Assembly (NCBI RefSeq): GCF_002028455.1
Contig: NZ_MWUM01000013.1
Location: 62,001-126,000 of the forward strand
Origin: Zoogloea sp. LCSB751
GTDB taxonomy: Bacteria > Pseudomonadota > Gammaproteobacteria > Burkholderiales > Rhodocyclaceae
Direction of reading: 5' to 3'
Length of the DNA: 64,000 bases
In this document: positions 9,428 through 17,564 of the stretch, in pieces
How positions within the stretch are numbered: the first letter of the stretch is position 1
How the letters are laid out: each line of letters starts with the position of its first letter
Notes under the pieces: generated by a model
What the model was told of the DNA's origin: nothing
Seen by the model: the letters and a program-made list of their open reading frames with translations, nothing else
Database searches by the model: none
Translations under genes and position numbers: made by a program

Positions 9428-9439
9428 CGTTGCCGGGCC

Positions 9440-9817
9440 TTACAGGACGCCGGTAGCCTTGGTCAGCAGCCAGATGCCGACGACCAGCAGGATCGCGCCC
9501 ACCGCGACGGTCAACCCGAACTGCCCCCACGTTGCGCGGCCGGTGTGGATCTCGGCGTAGCGCGTGTAGGCGTGGTAGCAGACGCCGACGAACATCGAGG
9601 CGACGACGAGCAGCGCGATCAGCAGCACGATGTCGTAGCCGTAGTTTTGCAGCGTCTGCATGATGCCGCTGCCGGTGCCGCGCGACGGGTCTTCCAGCGT
9701 GGGAAGGTCGGCGAACGACGGCAGCGGCGTGGCGGCGATGCCCAGCGGGATCAGCAGCGCGGCGATGCGCGCGGCGGGCCGCGACGTGGGACGGCGAGAA
9801 GTAGCGGGAGCGTTCAT
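9440..9817 (-). CDS. Integrating conjugative element membrane protein, TIGR03745/PFL_4702 family (pilin-like)
   Basis: 125 residues. Long signal sequence to about residue 36 (PSFA), then a short loop and two transmembrane helices (about 62-84 and 101-120). The size, the cleavable signal and the two helices resemble VirB2/TraA prepilins, and the gene stands where the pilin would be. The pilin assignment is inference; the family membership is better supported. Confidence 0.8.
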   Translation of the reverse strand: MNAPATSRRPTSRPAARIAALLIPLGIAATPLPSFADLPTLEDPSRGTGSGIMQTLQNYGYDIVLLIALLVVASMFVGVCYHAYTRYAEIHTGRATWGQFGLTVAVGAILLVVGIWLLTKATGVL

Positions 9818-9838
9818 GGCGAAGTACCTTTCATGGGG

Positions 9839-10078
9839 TCAGGACAGGAGGAAAAAGCCCAGCACCAGGTACATCGCGACGAAGCGCACGATGACGCCGA
9901 GGAACTGGCGTTGGGTCAGGTGGTGCTCGGCCCAGCCGACATAGGCAGTGCGCATCGCCCACACGCCCCACAGCAGCAGGATGGCGAAGACGAAGCCGAG
10001 CACGACGGTGGAGACGGCCCCGGGCGCGAAGCCGCCGTTGGCCGTGAAGGCGGCGACCTGATCGGCGGAAGGCGTCAT
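9839..10078 (-). CDS. Integrating conjugative element protein, TIGR03758/PFL_4701 family
   Basis: 79 residues with two transmembrane helices (about residues 22-42 and 61-78) joined by a short charged loop (GWAEHHLTQRQF). A small inner-membrane subunit unique to this ICE type, encoded between the RAQPRD protein and the pilin-like protein. Overlaps the upstream gene by 4 nt. Confidence 0.83.
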   Translation of the reverse strand: MTPSADQVAAFTANGGFAPGAVSTVVLGFVFAILLLWGVWAMRTAYVGWAEHHLTQRQFLGVIVRFVAMYLVLGFFLLS

Positions 10079-10482
10079 GACGACGGCGCCTCCTTGGGCG
10101 ACGTCGCAGGCGCCGCGTTACTGCGCGTGTAGTCACCGGCCAGCGGCACGGGATCACGCGGCTGGGCGCGTTGCGGAACGAGGTAGTCGCGCACGCCGGT
10201 GCGCACGCGCTCCAGGTCGGCGCGCAGCCGCGCGTAGTCGAAGTGGTAGCGGGCGCGCTCCTGCGGCGCGGTGGTGGCGGCGTGCTCGGCGAGGCGGTCC
10301 AGCAGTTCGAGCTGGCGCGTTACCGCGGCGAGCATCTCGCGCTCCGCAGCGTTGTCGGAGGCGTCAGCGGCGATGGCGGGCTGCAATCCGGCAGCGGCAA
10401 GCAGCAGCGCGGCAACACGCACGGCCCAGGGTGCCTCGACGGCGAAGCGCCGAACCTGCGCGGGATTGCGAGTGGTTTCCAT
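10075..10482 (-). CDS. RAQPRD-family integrative conjugative element protein
   Basis: 135 residues. Signal peptide (about residues 20-40, ending AIAA), an alpha-helical region with conserved HFDYARLRADL, and the diagnostic RAQPRD sequence at about residues 104-109, which names the family (TIGR01690). Exported protein of unknown role in transfer. In related elements it directly follows the TIGR03747 gene; here it is separated from it by the 6-kb CBASS island, so that island is an insertion. Confidence 0.92.
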   Translation of the reverse strand: METTRNPAQVRRFAVEAPWAVRVAALLLAAAGLQPAIAADASDNAAEREMLAAVTRQLELLDRLAEHAATTAPQERARYHFDYARLRADLERVRTGVRDYLVPQRAQPRDPVPLAGDYTRSNAAPATSPKEAPSS

Positions 10483-10637
10483 CGAGCCGTTCTCCGAGGG
10501 ATGCGGATGGCTCGATGCTCAAACGGCCGGTCTTCCGGCGCCGCAATCAATCGGAACCGGCCAGCCACCGCTTTCCGCGGCAAACTCCGCTGCAGAGGAA
10601 GGAATTTCCCCGATGACGTCGTCTTTAATGCACTACC

Positions 10638-10647
10638 GTCTGAGTGG
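10638..10647. repeat. 10-bp direct repeat, left flank of the CBASS island
   Basis: GTCTGAGTGG occurs here, 41 bp from the end of cap3, and again at 16698-16707, 19 bp after the peptidase gene. The pair exactly brackets the defence genes. It could be a target-site duplication or the residue of a recombination event; a chance match is possible at this length. Confidence 0.45.
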
Positions 10648-10687
10648 AGGTGCAAGTCAAGACGATGATGGTTGTTGCGCTAGTGCT

Positions 10688-11164
10688 CTACTCCACGGGG
10701 AAGAATATCGACCCTTCGCCTGATCTCGGCACCAACTCTGCATACAGAGATCTACGCCCGATGATGACAGCGAGCACTGGCCGCTTGTCCCGACGCTGCG
10801 CTGCCAACAAAGTCCATTCAGATCTGTCAAGGCTAGAAGGCTGGGGATGGTCTTCCGGGTGGGTATGCCATTCGCCTAAATAGCGGACAGTTCCCTGACT
10901 CGCCGTCCATCGCGACAACGCAATAGCCTCATGACCAAACGGCATCCGCTCGAACAGATAGCGAAACCGCTTGTCCCACGCGGTAGGAACCGTCGCCTGC
11001 TCAATGAGCAAATGGGCTCCATGTACAGAACCAAGCAAGAGTCCGCCCGCTTCGCAGTCGGCATCACTAGCCTGGATATGCTGACTGAATGTCTCCAGCG
11101 TCTGGGTCGAAAAATGCAGCAACCTGCTCTTGTCGCCAGTTGCCCAGGACCCTAGGAATTGCAT
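10688..11164 (-). CDS. cap3: CBASS Cap3, JAMM-type isopeptidase
   Basis: 158 residues from the ATG at 11164; a TTG at 11173 is the only other upstream option. The zinc motif of JAB/MPN proteases is complete: E38 (CEAGG), then H100-T-H102-P and D113 in a HPQPSSLD segment. In type II CBASS, Cap3 removes the CD-NTase from the proteins to which Cap2 attached it, limiting the response. It is the last gene of the operon and starts 13 nt inside cap2. Base composition is visibly lower in GC than the transfer genes around it. Confidence 0.9.
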   Translation of the reverse strand: MQFLGSWATGDKSRLLHFSTQTLETFSQHIQASDADCEAGGLLLGSVHGAHLLIEQATVPTAWDKRFRYLFERMPFGHEAIALSRWTASQGTVRYLGEWHTHPEDHPQPSSLDRSEWTLLAAQRRDKRPVLAVIIGRRSLYAELVPRSGEGSIFFPVE

Positions 11165-12780
11165 AGAGGGCAATCATGATCTCGCAGAGGATCGCAGTCA
11201 GGCGTGGCCAGATGATGGGTCTGGTCGATCAGCCGGGTCCGCAATGCAGGAGAGTGGACGCCCTTGACCCAATCAAGGGCCATCTCAGCACCCAAGCTGG
11301 CTGCCTGCACCGACACCGAAGCCGGAAATGGCACATACAAGCCCTCGCACCCGTGGCCTGCCAAGATGTTAGGCAGAGCATCAATGGTCGAGCGAAGTTC
11401 GCCTCTTCTGTGGCTCTGCCATAGGCATCGGTAGCACGCACCCGATGCGTTCGTTCTCAGGAGCGCACGCACAGCCGTTCCCGGCCCTTCGATCCAAACA
11501 GAAAGCATGGGCGTGGGAGCCCTGTAGCGGCCGCACAGCCAATGCCCGAGGGATTCTTCGCCGGTGGCATCGATGAGTAGGTCCAGCTTTCCCAGTTGGG
11601 CCTGTCTCACGTCCACGGGGAGCGCATGAACCTCGACGCCTGGCGACAAGCGCTTGAGTTCCTTCGCCATCGCCTCAGCCTTGTTCGACAACAGGTCCGG
11701 GAAGCCGAGCCGATGCCGTCCGATGTTCTGTGGAAGGAGGCCATCAAAATCCACCAGCGTGAGTTTCCCTCCGCATGATCCTGCCCCGGCCTTGACCAGC
11801 ATGTCCGAGAGGTATCCGCCGATCGTGCCGCAACCCACAAGTGCGATTCGTTTCCCCGCCAACGTTTTCGACTTGGGGATGTTGCGCTGGGCCAGATACC
11901 GGTCATCGATCCTGATCACTGAGACGGGCATTACCTTCAGCCCAAAACTCGAATCCCTGCGATCAGCAAGCTTGGTCTTTTGACTCACTTGGTGGTCAAA
12001 GAGCACGGCAAAGCCGTAGGTCATCAGTGGCGATTCGATGATGATCAGGACGCCATTTGCTTTTTTGCTTTGCCCTTCCTTGATTCGTTCGTGAATCTTG
12101 CGCCGACACCGTGGGTCCAGGGTGCTTTGCCAAGCCAAGACGTCCCCCACCGTTTCGGGGGGCCAGTGGCTGGTTAGTGGGCGGGGTTGCGCGGTGGTCT
12201 TGACCCGGTATGTCAGCACCGTTTTATCAGTGACCTGGTAGCCGAGTGAATGCAACTTTCTTGTTGTTCGATCTTCGTTGTCGGTGATGAACCAGAGTGG
12301 ATTCCCATTGGCTTGCGCAACGATACAGTTTTGTCGCCCCAGATCTTCGCCTTGCATGTCCACAAAACAAAGCCAGCCGTTCCAGTAGGCAAAGAACTCT
12401 TCGGCGAGATCTTCGATCATCTCGCCCTTCAAGATCTGCCCGAGCACCGCTGCCGCCCGTTGCAGGCACGCCAAGGACTGCCCTACAGGATCGTAGATGT
12501 CCAGCACGACAGTTCCCTTGGCCAGATAGCAAAGGCCGCCCTCCGCGCCAAGATGAGGAACTGCATTGGGCAGTTCAGGCGGAATTTCGAGCAGCCGAAT
12601 GCGAGGCAGGTCGAAGAAGGTAGGGTCGAGCTGAACCTCACATGGAATGCCATCGTCCGCGCCGCACGGGATCAACGGCCCCCTCAGCTTGAACCAGCCG
12701 TCGTCCGTCTTGCCGACAAACTCGAAGCCTTGCAGCCTGAAGGCTTCGACCACATCGGAGACCACGGCGACGCTGCTCAT
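11152..12780 (-). CDS. cap2: CBASS Cap2, E2-E1 ubiquitin-ligation-like fusion
   Basis: 542 residues. The N-terminal part (1-170) is an E2-like fold with candidate catalytic C84 in [14 protein letters not shown]. The C-terminal part is a ThiF/E1 adenylation domain with the nucleotide motif GCGTIGG (316-322), [15 protein letters not shown] (341-355) and catalytic-region cysteines C449 and C452 (SGACYRC), plus a CPLC pair at the end. In type II CBASS, Cap2 conjugates the CD-NTase C-terminus to targets and primes cyclic-nucleotide synthesis. Its ATG overlaps the CD-NTase stop by 4 nt. Confidence 0.92.
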   Translation of the reverse strand: MSSVAVVSDVVEAFRLQGFEFVGKTDDGWFKLRGPLIPCGADDGIPCEVQLDPTFFDLPRIRLLEIPPELPNAVPHLGAEGGLCYLAKGTVVLDIYDPVGQSLACLQRAAAVLGQILKGEMIEDLAEEFFAYWNGWLCFVDMQGEDLGRQNCIVAQANGNPLWFITDNEDRTTRKLHSLGYQVTDKTVLTYRVKTTAQPRPLTSHWPPETVGDVLAWQSTLDPRCRRKIHERIKEGQSKKANGVLIIIESPLMTYGFAVLFDHQVSQKTKLADRRDSSFGLKVMPVSVIRIDDRYLAQRNIPKSKTLAGKRIALVGCGTIGGYLSDMLVKAGAGSCGGKLTLVDFDGLLPQNIGRHRLGFPDLLSNKAEAMAKELKRLSPGVEVHALPVDVRQAQLGKLDLLIDATGEESLGHWLCGRYRAPTPMLSVWIEGPGTAVRALLRTNASGACYRCLWQSHRRGELRSTIDALPNILAGHGCEGLYVPFPASVSVQAASLGAEMALDWVKGVHSPALRTRLIDQTHHLATPDCDPLRDHDCPLCNS

Positions 12781-13919
12781 CCGGCCTTCGTGCGCCCGAC
12801 CAATTCGCTCGGACCAGCCGTAGCCGGCGCTGCGGCAATGGTGGCGACAACGGATACCACCTTGACCCGGTCCGGCTCGTTCGGAAAACGCGGACCGAAT
12901 TCGCCTTGCATCCAGACGCAGGCCTGTGAAGGGCTGCCGGCGTTGGTGGCTCCGCGCAGCACTTTTTCGAATGCTTCGAACGCTTTCGCAGCCTCTTCGA
13001 CGCCCTCTTTACCAAGGCGTGCAGTAAGCGACTCCGACTCATCAACGGGGTTGTTCACCCCCGCGCGCAGCCGGGCCGGCAATGCCGCGACGACATCCAG
13101 CAACGCCAGGTCGTCGCGCCGATCCCGCTTCTCGAATAGCGGAGCCGCAGCGGCCATCAACAGAATCGAAGCCGGTCCACCGCTCGACCACCGCCAATCG
13201 CGAAACGCCTTCAAGTAGCGAATCACGCGGCGGAACTGTTCGCCCTTGGCCTCCACCTCGCCCAAAAACCATTCCTTCACAGGCCTGGGGTCGGAGGGCA
13301 TCCAGTTGCACTCGCGGTGAGCCAGGAGCACTTTATCAGCGGGCAATGCCGTCCAGGCATCCCGCTCTGCCATGTTCACCGCCTCCGTCAGCGAGTCATA
13401 GCCGTATCGCTCCATCGAGGCTTTCGCGAGCGTGACGAATTCTTCGTCGGGGATGGCGTACAACGGAATGTCGATGTGGGCATAGGCCGCAATGACAATC
13501 CGGATGCATGTCGGCTTGTCGGTGACAAGCTTCCAGTGCTTCTCCTCGACCAACAGCCTCAAGGCTTCTTCAGCAGCTGCAAAGAACACCGTTGTGGCCC
13601 TGCTGGGACGCTTCGTCTGCGAGACAAAACTCAACGGCAGATAGCAACCATCATCGACATCCGCCTGCTGGGGCCGTTGTGCCGGGCCGTTCAAGGTCTT
13701 GTACGCCCACGATCCTTGCGTGAAGAAGCGTGGCTGCGGCACGTCGTCCGTGTACCCGCGTTCGCGCAGCACGCGCGGAATTCCGGTGCGAAGGCAGTTC
13801 CTGACATCATTTCGGGCGCTGGCGATCCAGGCTCGTTGCTCGGGCGACAGATCCAGCTCGTCATGCATGCAGGATTCGTCATCGACGGTGGTAAAGAAAA
13901 GCGGGCTCAGGTTCAGCAT
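12777..13919 (-). CDS. CBASS cyclic oligonucleotide synthase (CD-NTase, DncV-like)
   Basis: 380 residues. Nucleotidyltransferase signature GSWAYKT at about 68-74, the metal-binding pair in QADVDDG (about 84-90) and a third acidic position in HIDIPLY (about 146-152). These are the positions expected in a cGAS/DncV-like enzyme, which makes a cyclic di- or trinucleotide second messenger when phage infection is sensed. Pairing with a patatin effector suggests 3'3'-cGAMP, but the clade is not proven. The protein ends in Lys-Ala-Gly; a terminal Gly is what Cap2 needs for conjugation. Starts 7 nt inside capV. Confidence 0.92.
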   Translation of the reverse strand: MLNLSPLFFTTVDDESCMHDELDLSPEQRAWIASARNDVRNCLRTGIPRVLRERGYTDDVPQPRFFTQGSWAYKTLNGPAQRPQQADVDDGCYLPLSFVSQTKRPSRATTVFFAAAEEALRLLVEEKHWKLVTDKPTCIRIVIAAYAHIDIPLYAIPDEEFVTLAKASMERYGYDSLTEAVNMAERDAWTALPADKVLLAHRECNWMPSDPRPVKEWFLGEVEAKGEQFRRVIRYLKAFRDWRWSSGGPASILLMAAAAPLFEKRDRRDDLALLDVVAALPARLRAGVNNPVDESESLTARLGKEGVEEAAKAFEAFEKVLRGATNAGSPSQACVWMQGEFGPRFPNEPDRVKVVSVVATIAAAPATAGPSELVGRTKAG

Positions 13920-14914
13920 TCGGCCTCCGGCACATTCTTGTTGGGGCCGTGATAGAAGGTGGGTGCGCCGGCCTGGTGCGCTCGAAACGGTTGGAAAAGA
14001 GGGTCGCCAAGCGCGCGCTGCGCTGCATGATTGCCGCGGTCCTTCAGCGTATTCGTGGCGCCGATGGAAACCCGGTCCAGCGCCTTTACGTCCTTGCTTT
14101 GATCGGGCGTGGCCTTGTCGTCGATCTGGAAGTAGTTGCTACCCAACGACTGGCGCAGCATGTAGTCCACCGACGACTCCTGGGCAGAGATCACCAGATC
14201 GAACAGCCCTCCGCGCCACTTGCCGAATCCGCGGTCGAGGCTGGCGCCGCCACGGACGGTTGCACCGATCGTCATCGTGCCGATGGACAGCACCCGGACC
14301 AGTGCATTCTGTTTCGGCGCGAGGAACGTATTGACTTCGTGCAGCCCGAACAGTCCTGGCGCATTGCCGACCAGTCCTCCATCCGCAAAGACGCCACGAT
14401 CGTTGCGCGCTAGCGGAAAGTAAACGGGCGCAGCGGCGGTCGCCAACGCCACATCCACGATTCTCATGCGGTGGTCCATCTCAAATGAGGGATGGTGAGG
14501 CGTTTTGAAGAACTGGCCGCGCCCCGTCGAGTAGTTGACGGCTGGCACGAGAACGCGGTGCTTCAAGTTGCCGATCGTGGCGTCTTGAAAGCGCTCGGTC
14601 AGCACGCCCCGCAACCCTGCGGAGTCGTGCTTGGCGGTCAACCAGAAGCCCAGAAGGCGCCGAGCGAGACTTCGGCAACCAAAGATGCGGGAGCCCTGTC
14701 GTTCGAACAAGGCTTTGAGTTCAATGGCGGGGATTTCCGCGGCCAGCCCCAAGGCCAGCATCCCGCCTGCAGAGGTGCCGCAGATCAGGTCGAAGTGCGA
14801 AGCGATGGGGCGGCCTAGCACGGCTTCAAGCTCGGCAAGAACCGTCGCTGTGTACAAGCCGCGATAGCCGCCCCCAGACAGGGCGAGCACATGGTAGGTG
14901 GGCACGCCCATCAT
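13913..14914 (-). CDS. capV: CBASS effector CapV, patatin-like phospholipase
   Basis: 333 residues. Patatin signatures in order: oxyanion-hole GGGYRG (14-19), nucleophile elbow GTSAG with Ser48, and the catalytic Asp in DGG at D178. Effectors of this kind are switched on by the cyclic nucleotide and degrade membrane phospholipids, killing the infected cell. It is first of the four canonical CBASS genes and begins 5 nt after the DUF2188 gene. Two ATGs in tandem (14914 and 14911) are possible starts; no strong ribosome site is seen. Confidence 0.92.
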   Translation of the reverse strand: MMGVPTYHVLALSGGGYRGLYTATVLAELEAVLGRPIASHFDLICGTSAGGMLALGLAAEIPAIELKALFERQGSRIFGCRSLARRLLGFWLTAKHDSAGLRGVLTERFQDATIGNLKHRVLVPAVNYSTGRGQFFKTPHHPSFEMDHRMRIVDVALATAAAPVYFPLARNDRGVFADGGLVGNAPGLFGLHEVNTFLAPKQNALVRVLSIGTMTIGATVRGGASLDRGFGKWRGGLFDLVISAQESSVDYMLRQSLGSNYFQIDDKATPDQSKDVKALDRVSIGATNTLKDRGNHAAQRALGDPLFQPFRAHQAGAPTFYHGPNKNVPEAEC

Positions 14915-14919
14915 GGCAC

Positions 14920-15144
14920 TCAGCCCTTCGGCGGGAAGGAGTCGTTACCGTGGCTGTCCTTGTCACGGATGCGACCGTCCGGACGGTGGATGACCAGTTC
15001 GGACTGCTGGTTGCGTGCGATGTCCCGCGCCGCGTCAATGGCCTGCTGCTGCGTATCGTGCACGGAGGTTGCCCGTTGATTGCCGGCACCCTTGACGGCC
15101 CAACCGTCCTGGTGAGGAACTACATGCTGATTTTTGCCTGTCAT
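14920..15144 (-). CDS. DUF2188-type small protein at the head of the CBASS operon
   Basis: 74 residues from the ATG at 15144 (TAGGAAA upstream). The sequence shows the DUF2188 pattern: an N-terminal HVVPHQDGWAVKGAGNQRAT segment, then DTQQQAIDAARDIARNQ and a basic HRPDGRIRDKDS tail. No enzymatic residues. The family has no established function. Here it is the first gene of the CBASS transcript, only 5 nt ahead of capV, so it is likely co-expressed and may be an accessory or regulatory part of this CBASS variant. Confidence 0.75.
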   Translation of the reverse strand: MTGKNQHVVPHQDGWAVKGAGNQRATSVHDTQQQAIDAARDIARNQQSELVIHRPDGRIRDKDSHGNDSFPPKG

Positions 15145-15289
15145 GGCGAATTTCCTAAAGTTGAACCATCGAGACCCCGGCCAGCCGGCCGGGTTGCCAA
15201 TGACCACCGGTTGAAGCAAAATTCGTTGCTCTTGCAGACAACGGGCGAGTCAAGCCAAATCAACTTGCTGCAGTCGTAGAACTCACTTC

Positions 15290-15309
15290 TGTTGTCTGGC
15301 TGGACAACA
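15290..15309. promoter_or_regulatory. Candidate operator in the divergent CBASS/regulator intergenic region
   Basis: Perfect inverted repeat TGTTGTC-(6)-GACAACA between the CBASS operon and the XRE regulator gene. Additional half-sites (GACAAC near 15236 and GTTGTC near 15389) lie in the same 276-bp gap. A likely target of the XRE-family protein encoded at 15421. A TTGTCT / TATCAG pair overlapping this site could be a weak promoter for the regulator, with a short 15-bp spacer. Confidence 0.55.
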
Positions 15310-15420
15310 ATGTATCAGACTTGGTGCCAAACTGCAAATGGTGGGCTTGGTGCCGCAGAACGCAACTGCTTCGGACCGGACACACACCGTTGTCCGCCGC
15401 AGCCACAAGGAACGGAACGG

Positions 15421-15807
15421 ATGTCACAAACAGGCCTGGGCGTCGCCCTCAAGACGCTACGCGAGCGCAGAACCCTCTCATTGCGCGAAATCGGTCAACT
15501 GTCTTCGGTGGACCATGCCTATGTCCACCGGCTGGAGTCCGGCGAAAAGACAAATCCGTCAGTGGACTTAGTCGAGAAGCTGCTGAAGGTTCTCAAACCA
15601 GGTGAAAGAGATGCTGCGCTGGTGATGTGGCTTGTCGACCATGCGGAGGCCGATCCCCGCCTTGTTGAATTCGTGCTGAACGATCCTTCCATCAGCATCG
15701 ACATCTTTTCGGCTGCAGCAGGCGTGAGGCATCGTGGAAATACAAGGCCCGATCCCGCGACACTGATCGCCCGGATACAGCGAGCATTCGAGGACGAGGA
15801 TGACTGA
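15421..15807 (+). CDS. XRE-family repressor, CapH-like CBASS regulator
   Basis: 128 residues from the ATG at 15421 (AAGGAA 11 nt upstream); the open frame starts earlier at 15292 but that part runs through the intergenic operator. Helix-turn-helix domain at residues 8-60 (LREIGQLSSVDHAYVHRLESG...). Transcribed away from the CBASS operon and followed after 2 nt by an ImmA/IrrE peptidase gene. This pairing is the CapH-CapP control module: the repressor holds CBASS off and is cleaved by the peptidase on damage. The role here is inferred from that module. Confidence 0.82.
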   Translation: MSQTGLGVALKTLRERRTLSLREIGQLSSVDHAYVHRLESGEKTNPSVDLVEKLLKVLKPGERDAALVMWLVDHAEADPRLVEFVLNDPSISIDIFSAAAGVRHRGNTRPDPATLIARIQRAFEDEDD

Positions 15808-15809
15808 AT

Positions 15810-16679
15810 ATGGATGAAGCGGATGTCACACAGAAAGCACGGGCCTTTGTTGCGAAGGTTGATGTGTCCGGCATCCGAGAAGACCTGACGCCCTATGTGG
15901 TCGCGGCCAACGCCAAAGTCAAGAAAGAGGAGCTTAGTGAGGGGGAGTCCGGCTACACGATCACCAAGCCGAATGGCAAGCACGTGATCACGGTGAATTC
16001 GCTGGAGACAGAAGAACGCCAACGCTTCACCATCTGCCACGAAATTGCGCATATCGTCCTTGCGCTGGAATCGAGCCACGAAGAGGTGCCGTCCTGGTCC
16101 TATGCGAAGCGGCATCCGAACGAAATCGCATGCGACACTTTCGCCGCCGAGTTGCTGATGCCGTATCAGCAATGGCTATCGCTTGTGCCCAAGGAAGAAC
16201 CTTCGCTGGAGCTGATCCAGGGCATGGCGGCGCTTTTCAGCACATCATTTCCCGCCGCTGCGTCGCGGTTCGCCTCCCTCAGCGACATCCCTTGCGCCTT
16301 CGTCACCATGGAGCGCGGTGCAGTGCGCTACGCGGCACGCTCCACCAGTTTGCGACAGGCTGGGGCTTGGATATCTCCCAGGTCTGCCATTCCTGTCGGC
16401 TCTGTGGCTCACCGTCTCCGTTCTTCAGGCAGCAGTGCTGCCGACACAGATGAGGTTGCACAAGACATCTGGTTCGACAACTGGGAAAAGGGCCTCGATC
16501 TCTGGGAACTCTCCAGGCACTACGCACGTACTGACACCACGACCTCGCTGCTCTGGTTCGACAGCGACGATTTACCTGAGGTCGAAGTGAACCGCTTCGG
16601 TGTACGCGTCGAGGACGACGGTGGCTTGGCTGAACTCACTGGGCAGCTACCGTGGCCGGGACGCAGCAGGCGCCGCTGA
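15810..16679 (+). CDS. ImmA/IrrE-family metallopeptidase, CapP-like CBASS regulator
   Basis: 289 residues. Zinc-peptidase motif H77-E-I-A-H81, with a following NEIACDTFAAELLMP segment (about 108-122) that supplies the third ligand in this family. The C-terminal half (after about 150) is a sensor-like region of unclear fold. ImmA/IrrE peptidases cleave the partner XRE repressor; CapP proteins do this in response to DNA damage. Cotranscribed with the repressor gene (2-nt gap). The 135 bp after its stop before the next gene on the other strand hold the right-hand flanking repeat. Confidence 0.85.
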   Translation: MDEADVTQKARAFVAKVDVSGIREDLTPYVVAANAKVKKEELSEGESGYTITKPNGKHVITVNSLETEERQRFTICHEIAHIVLALESSHEEVPSWSYAKRHPNEIACDTFAAELLMPYQQWLSLVPKEEPSLELIQGMAALFSTSFPAAASRFASLSDIPCAFVTMERGAVRYAARSTSLRQAGAWISPRSAIPVGSVAHRLRSSGSSAADTDEVAQDIWFDNWEKGLDLWELSRHYARTDTTTSLLWFDSDDLPEVEVNRFGVRVEDDGGLAELTGQLPWPGRSRRR

Positions 16680-16697
16680 GACCATTTGCGTTCGTGT

Positions 16698-16707
16698 GTC
16701 TGAGTGG
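16698..16707. repeat. 10-bp direct repeat, right flank of the CBASS island
   Basis: Second copy of GTCTGAGTGG (first at 10638). It lies between the end of the peptidase gene and the TIGR03747 gene, so the two copies enclose all seven defence genes and nothing else. Confidence 0.45.
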
Positions 16708-16814
16708 CCACATGGCCTCGAAGATGTAGGGTGGATGCAGTGTCAAAGGTCAAAAGATGTTTGGTGTCGATGAGTCGCCATGAAGAGTGAGACGGAGATT
16801 ATCTTGAACCGCTT

Positions 16815-17564
16815 TCACAGATACTTCTTGAACGTCGCCGACGCGATGCACACCGCGACGCCGAGCAGCGCCGCGCTGGGCAGCAGGATCAGCAGCGGAT
16901 GCACGCTGACCGGCAGCGCGAGGTAAGTGACCCAGGGCAGCACCGCCAGCGGCATCAGGCTGGCTCTCGCCCGGTGGTAGACGAAGCCCGATTCGCGGCC
17001 GGCGCCGAAGCCGCGCACGTCGCGGCGCACGAGCCCGTCCACCAGGCCGGTGAAGGCCGCCATCAGGAACAGCGGCAAGGTCAGGACCAGCACCAGCAGC
17101 CGCACGAGGAACACCAGCACTGTGTACGCCGAGGCGATCAGGTAGCTCTCGACATGCACGTAGAGCTGACCGATGTAGTAGCGGAAGTCCTGCGCCTGGC
17201 TGCGCGCGCCGGCACGCGATTGCGCCGCCGCGTCGCGTATCCAGTCCAGCAGGCCCGTTTTCACGAACAGTCCTTGGTAGGCCCACTCGACGAGCTGGAG
17301 GGCGCTGCGCCCCGGCTCCTGCACCAGCACGCTTTGCGTGAAATGCTCCGAGACCTGCGACAGCTCGTAGTTCAGCATGCCCTGCGCATGGCGCCAGCCC
17401 TGCTCGGGCCAGAAGAAGTGCATGCCGATGCACTCGATCGCGATGCACAGCACCAGCGAACCGGCCAACACCCCGAACAGCCGGAACGGCAGCGTGATGA
17501 GGCCTGCGATCAGGCCCTGCTGGCGAACCTGCTGGCGCTGGACGGCGACGGCGGGGTCGCTCAT
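16815..17564 (-). CDS. Integrating conjugative element membrane protein, TIGR03747/PFL_4697 family
   Basis: 249 residues with four or five transmembrane helices (about 25-47, 140-165, 165-182, 205-225 and 228-245) and a large loop between the first and second. The family is restricted to ICE transfer regions and its gene normally sits between traD and the RAQPRD gene. It overlaps the traD stop by 4 nt. The CBASS island begins just downstream of it. Confidence 0.85.
   Translation of the reverse strand: MSDPAVAVQRQQVRQQGLIAGLITLPFRLFGVLAGSLVLCIAIECIGMHFFWPEQGWRHAQGMLNYELSQVSEHFTQSVLVQEPGRSALQLVEWAYQGLFVKTGLLDWIRDAAAQSRAGARSQAQDFRYYIGQLYVHVESYLIASAYTVLVFLVRLLVLVLTLPLFLMAAFTGLVDGLVRRDVRGFGAGRESGFVYHRARASLMPLAVLPWVTYLALPVSVHPLLILLPSAALLGVAVCIASATFKKYL

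Noticed and set aside
16680..16814. Possible attachment site or tRNA remnant at the right edge of the CBASS island
   Set aside because: No tRNA-like sequence or integrase gene; only the 10-bp direct repeat could be supported.
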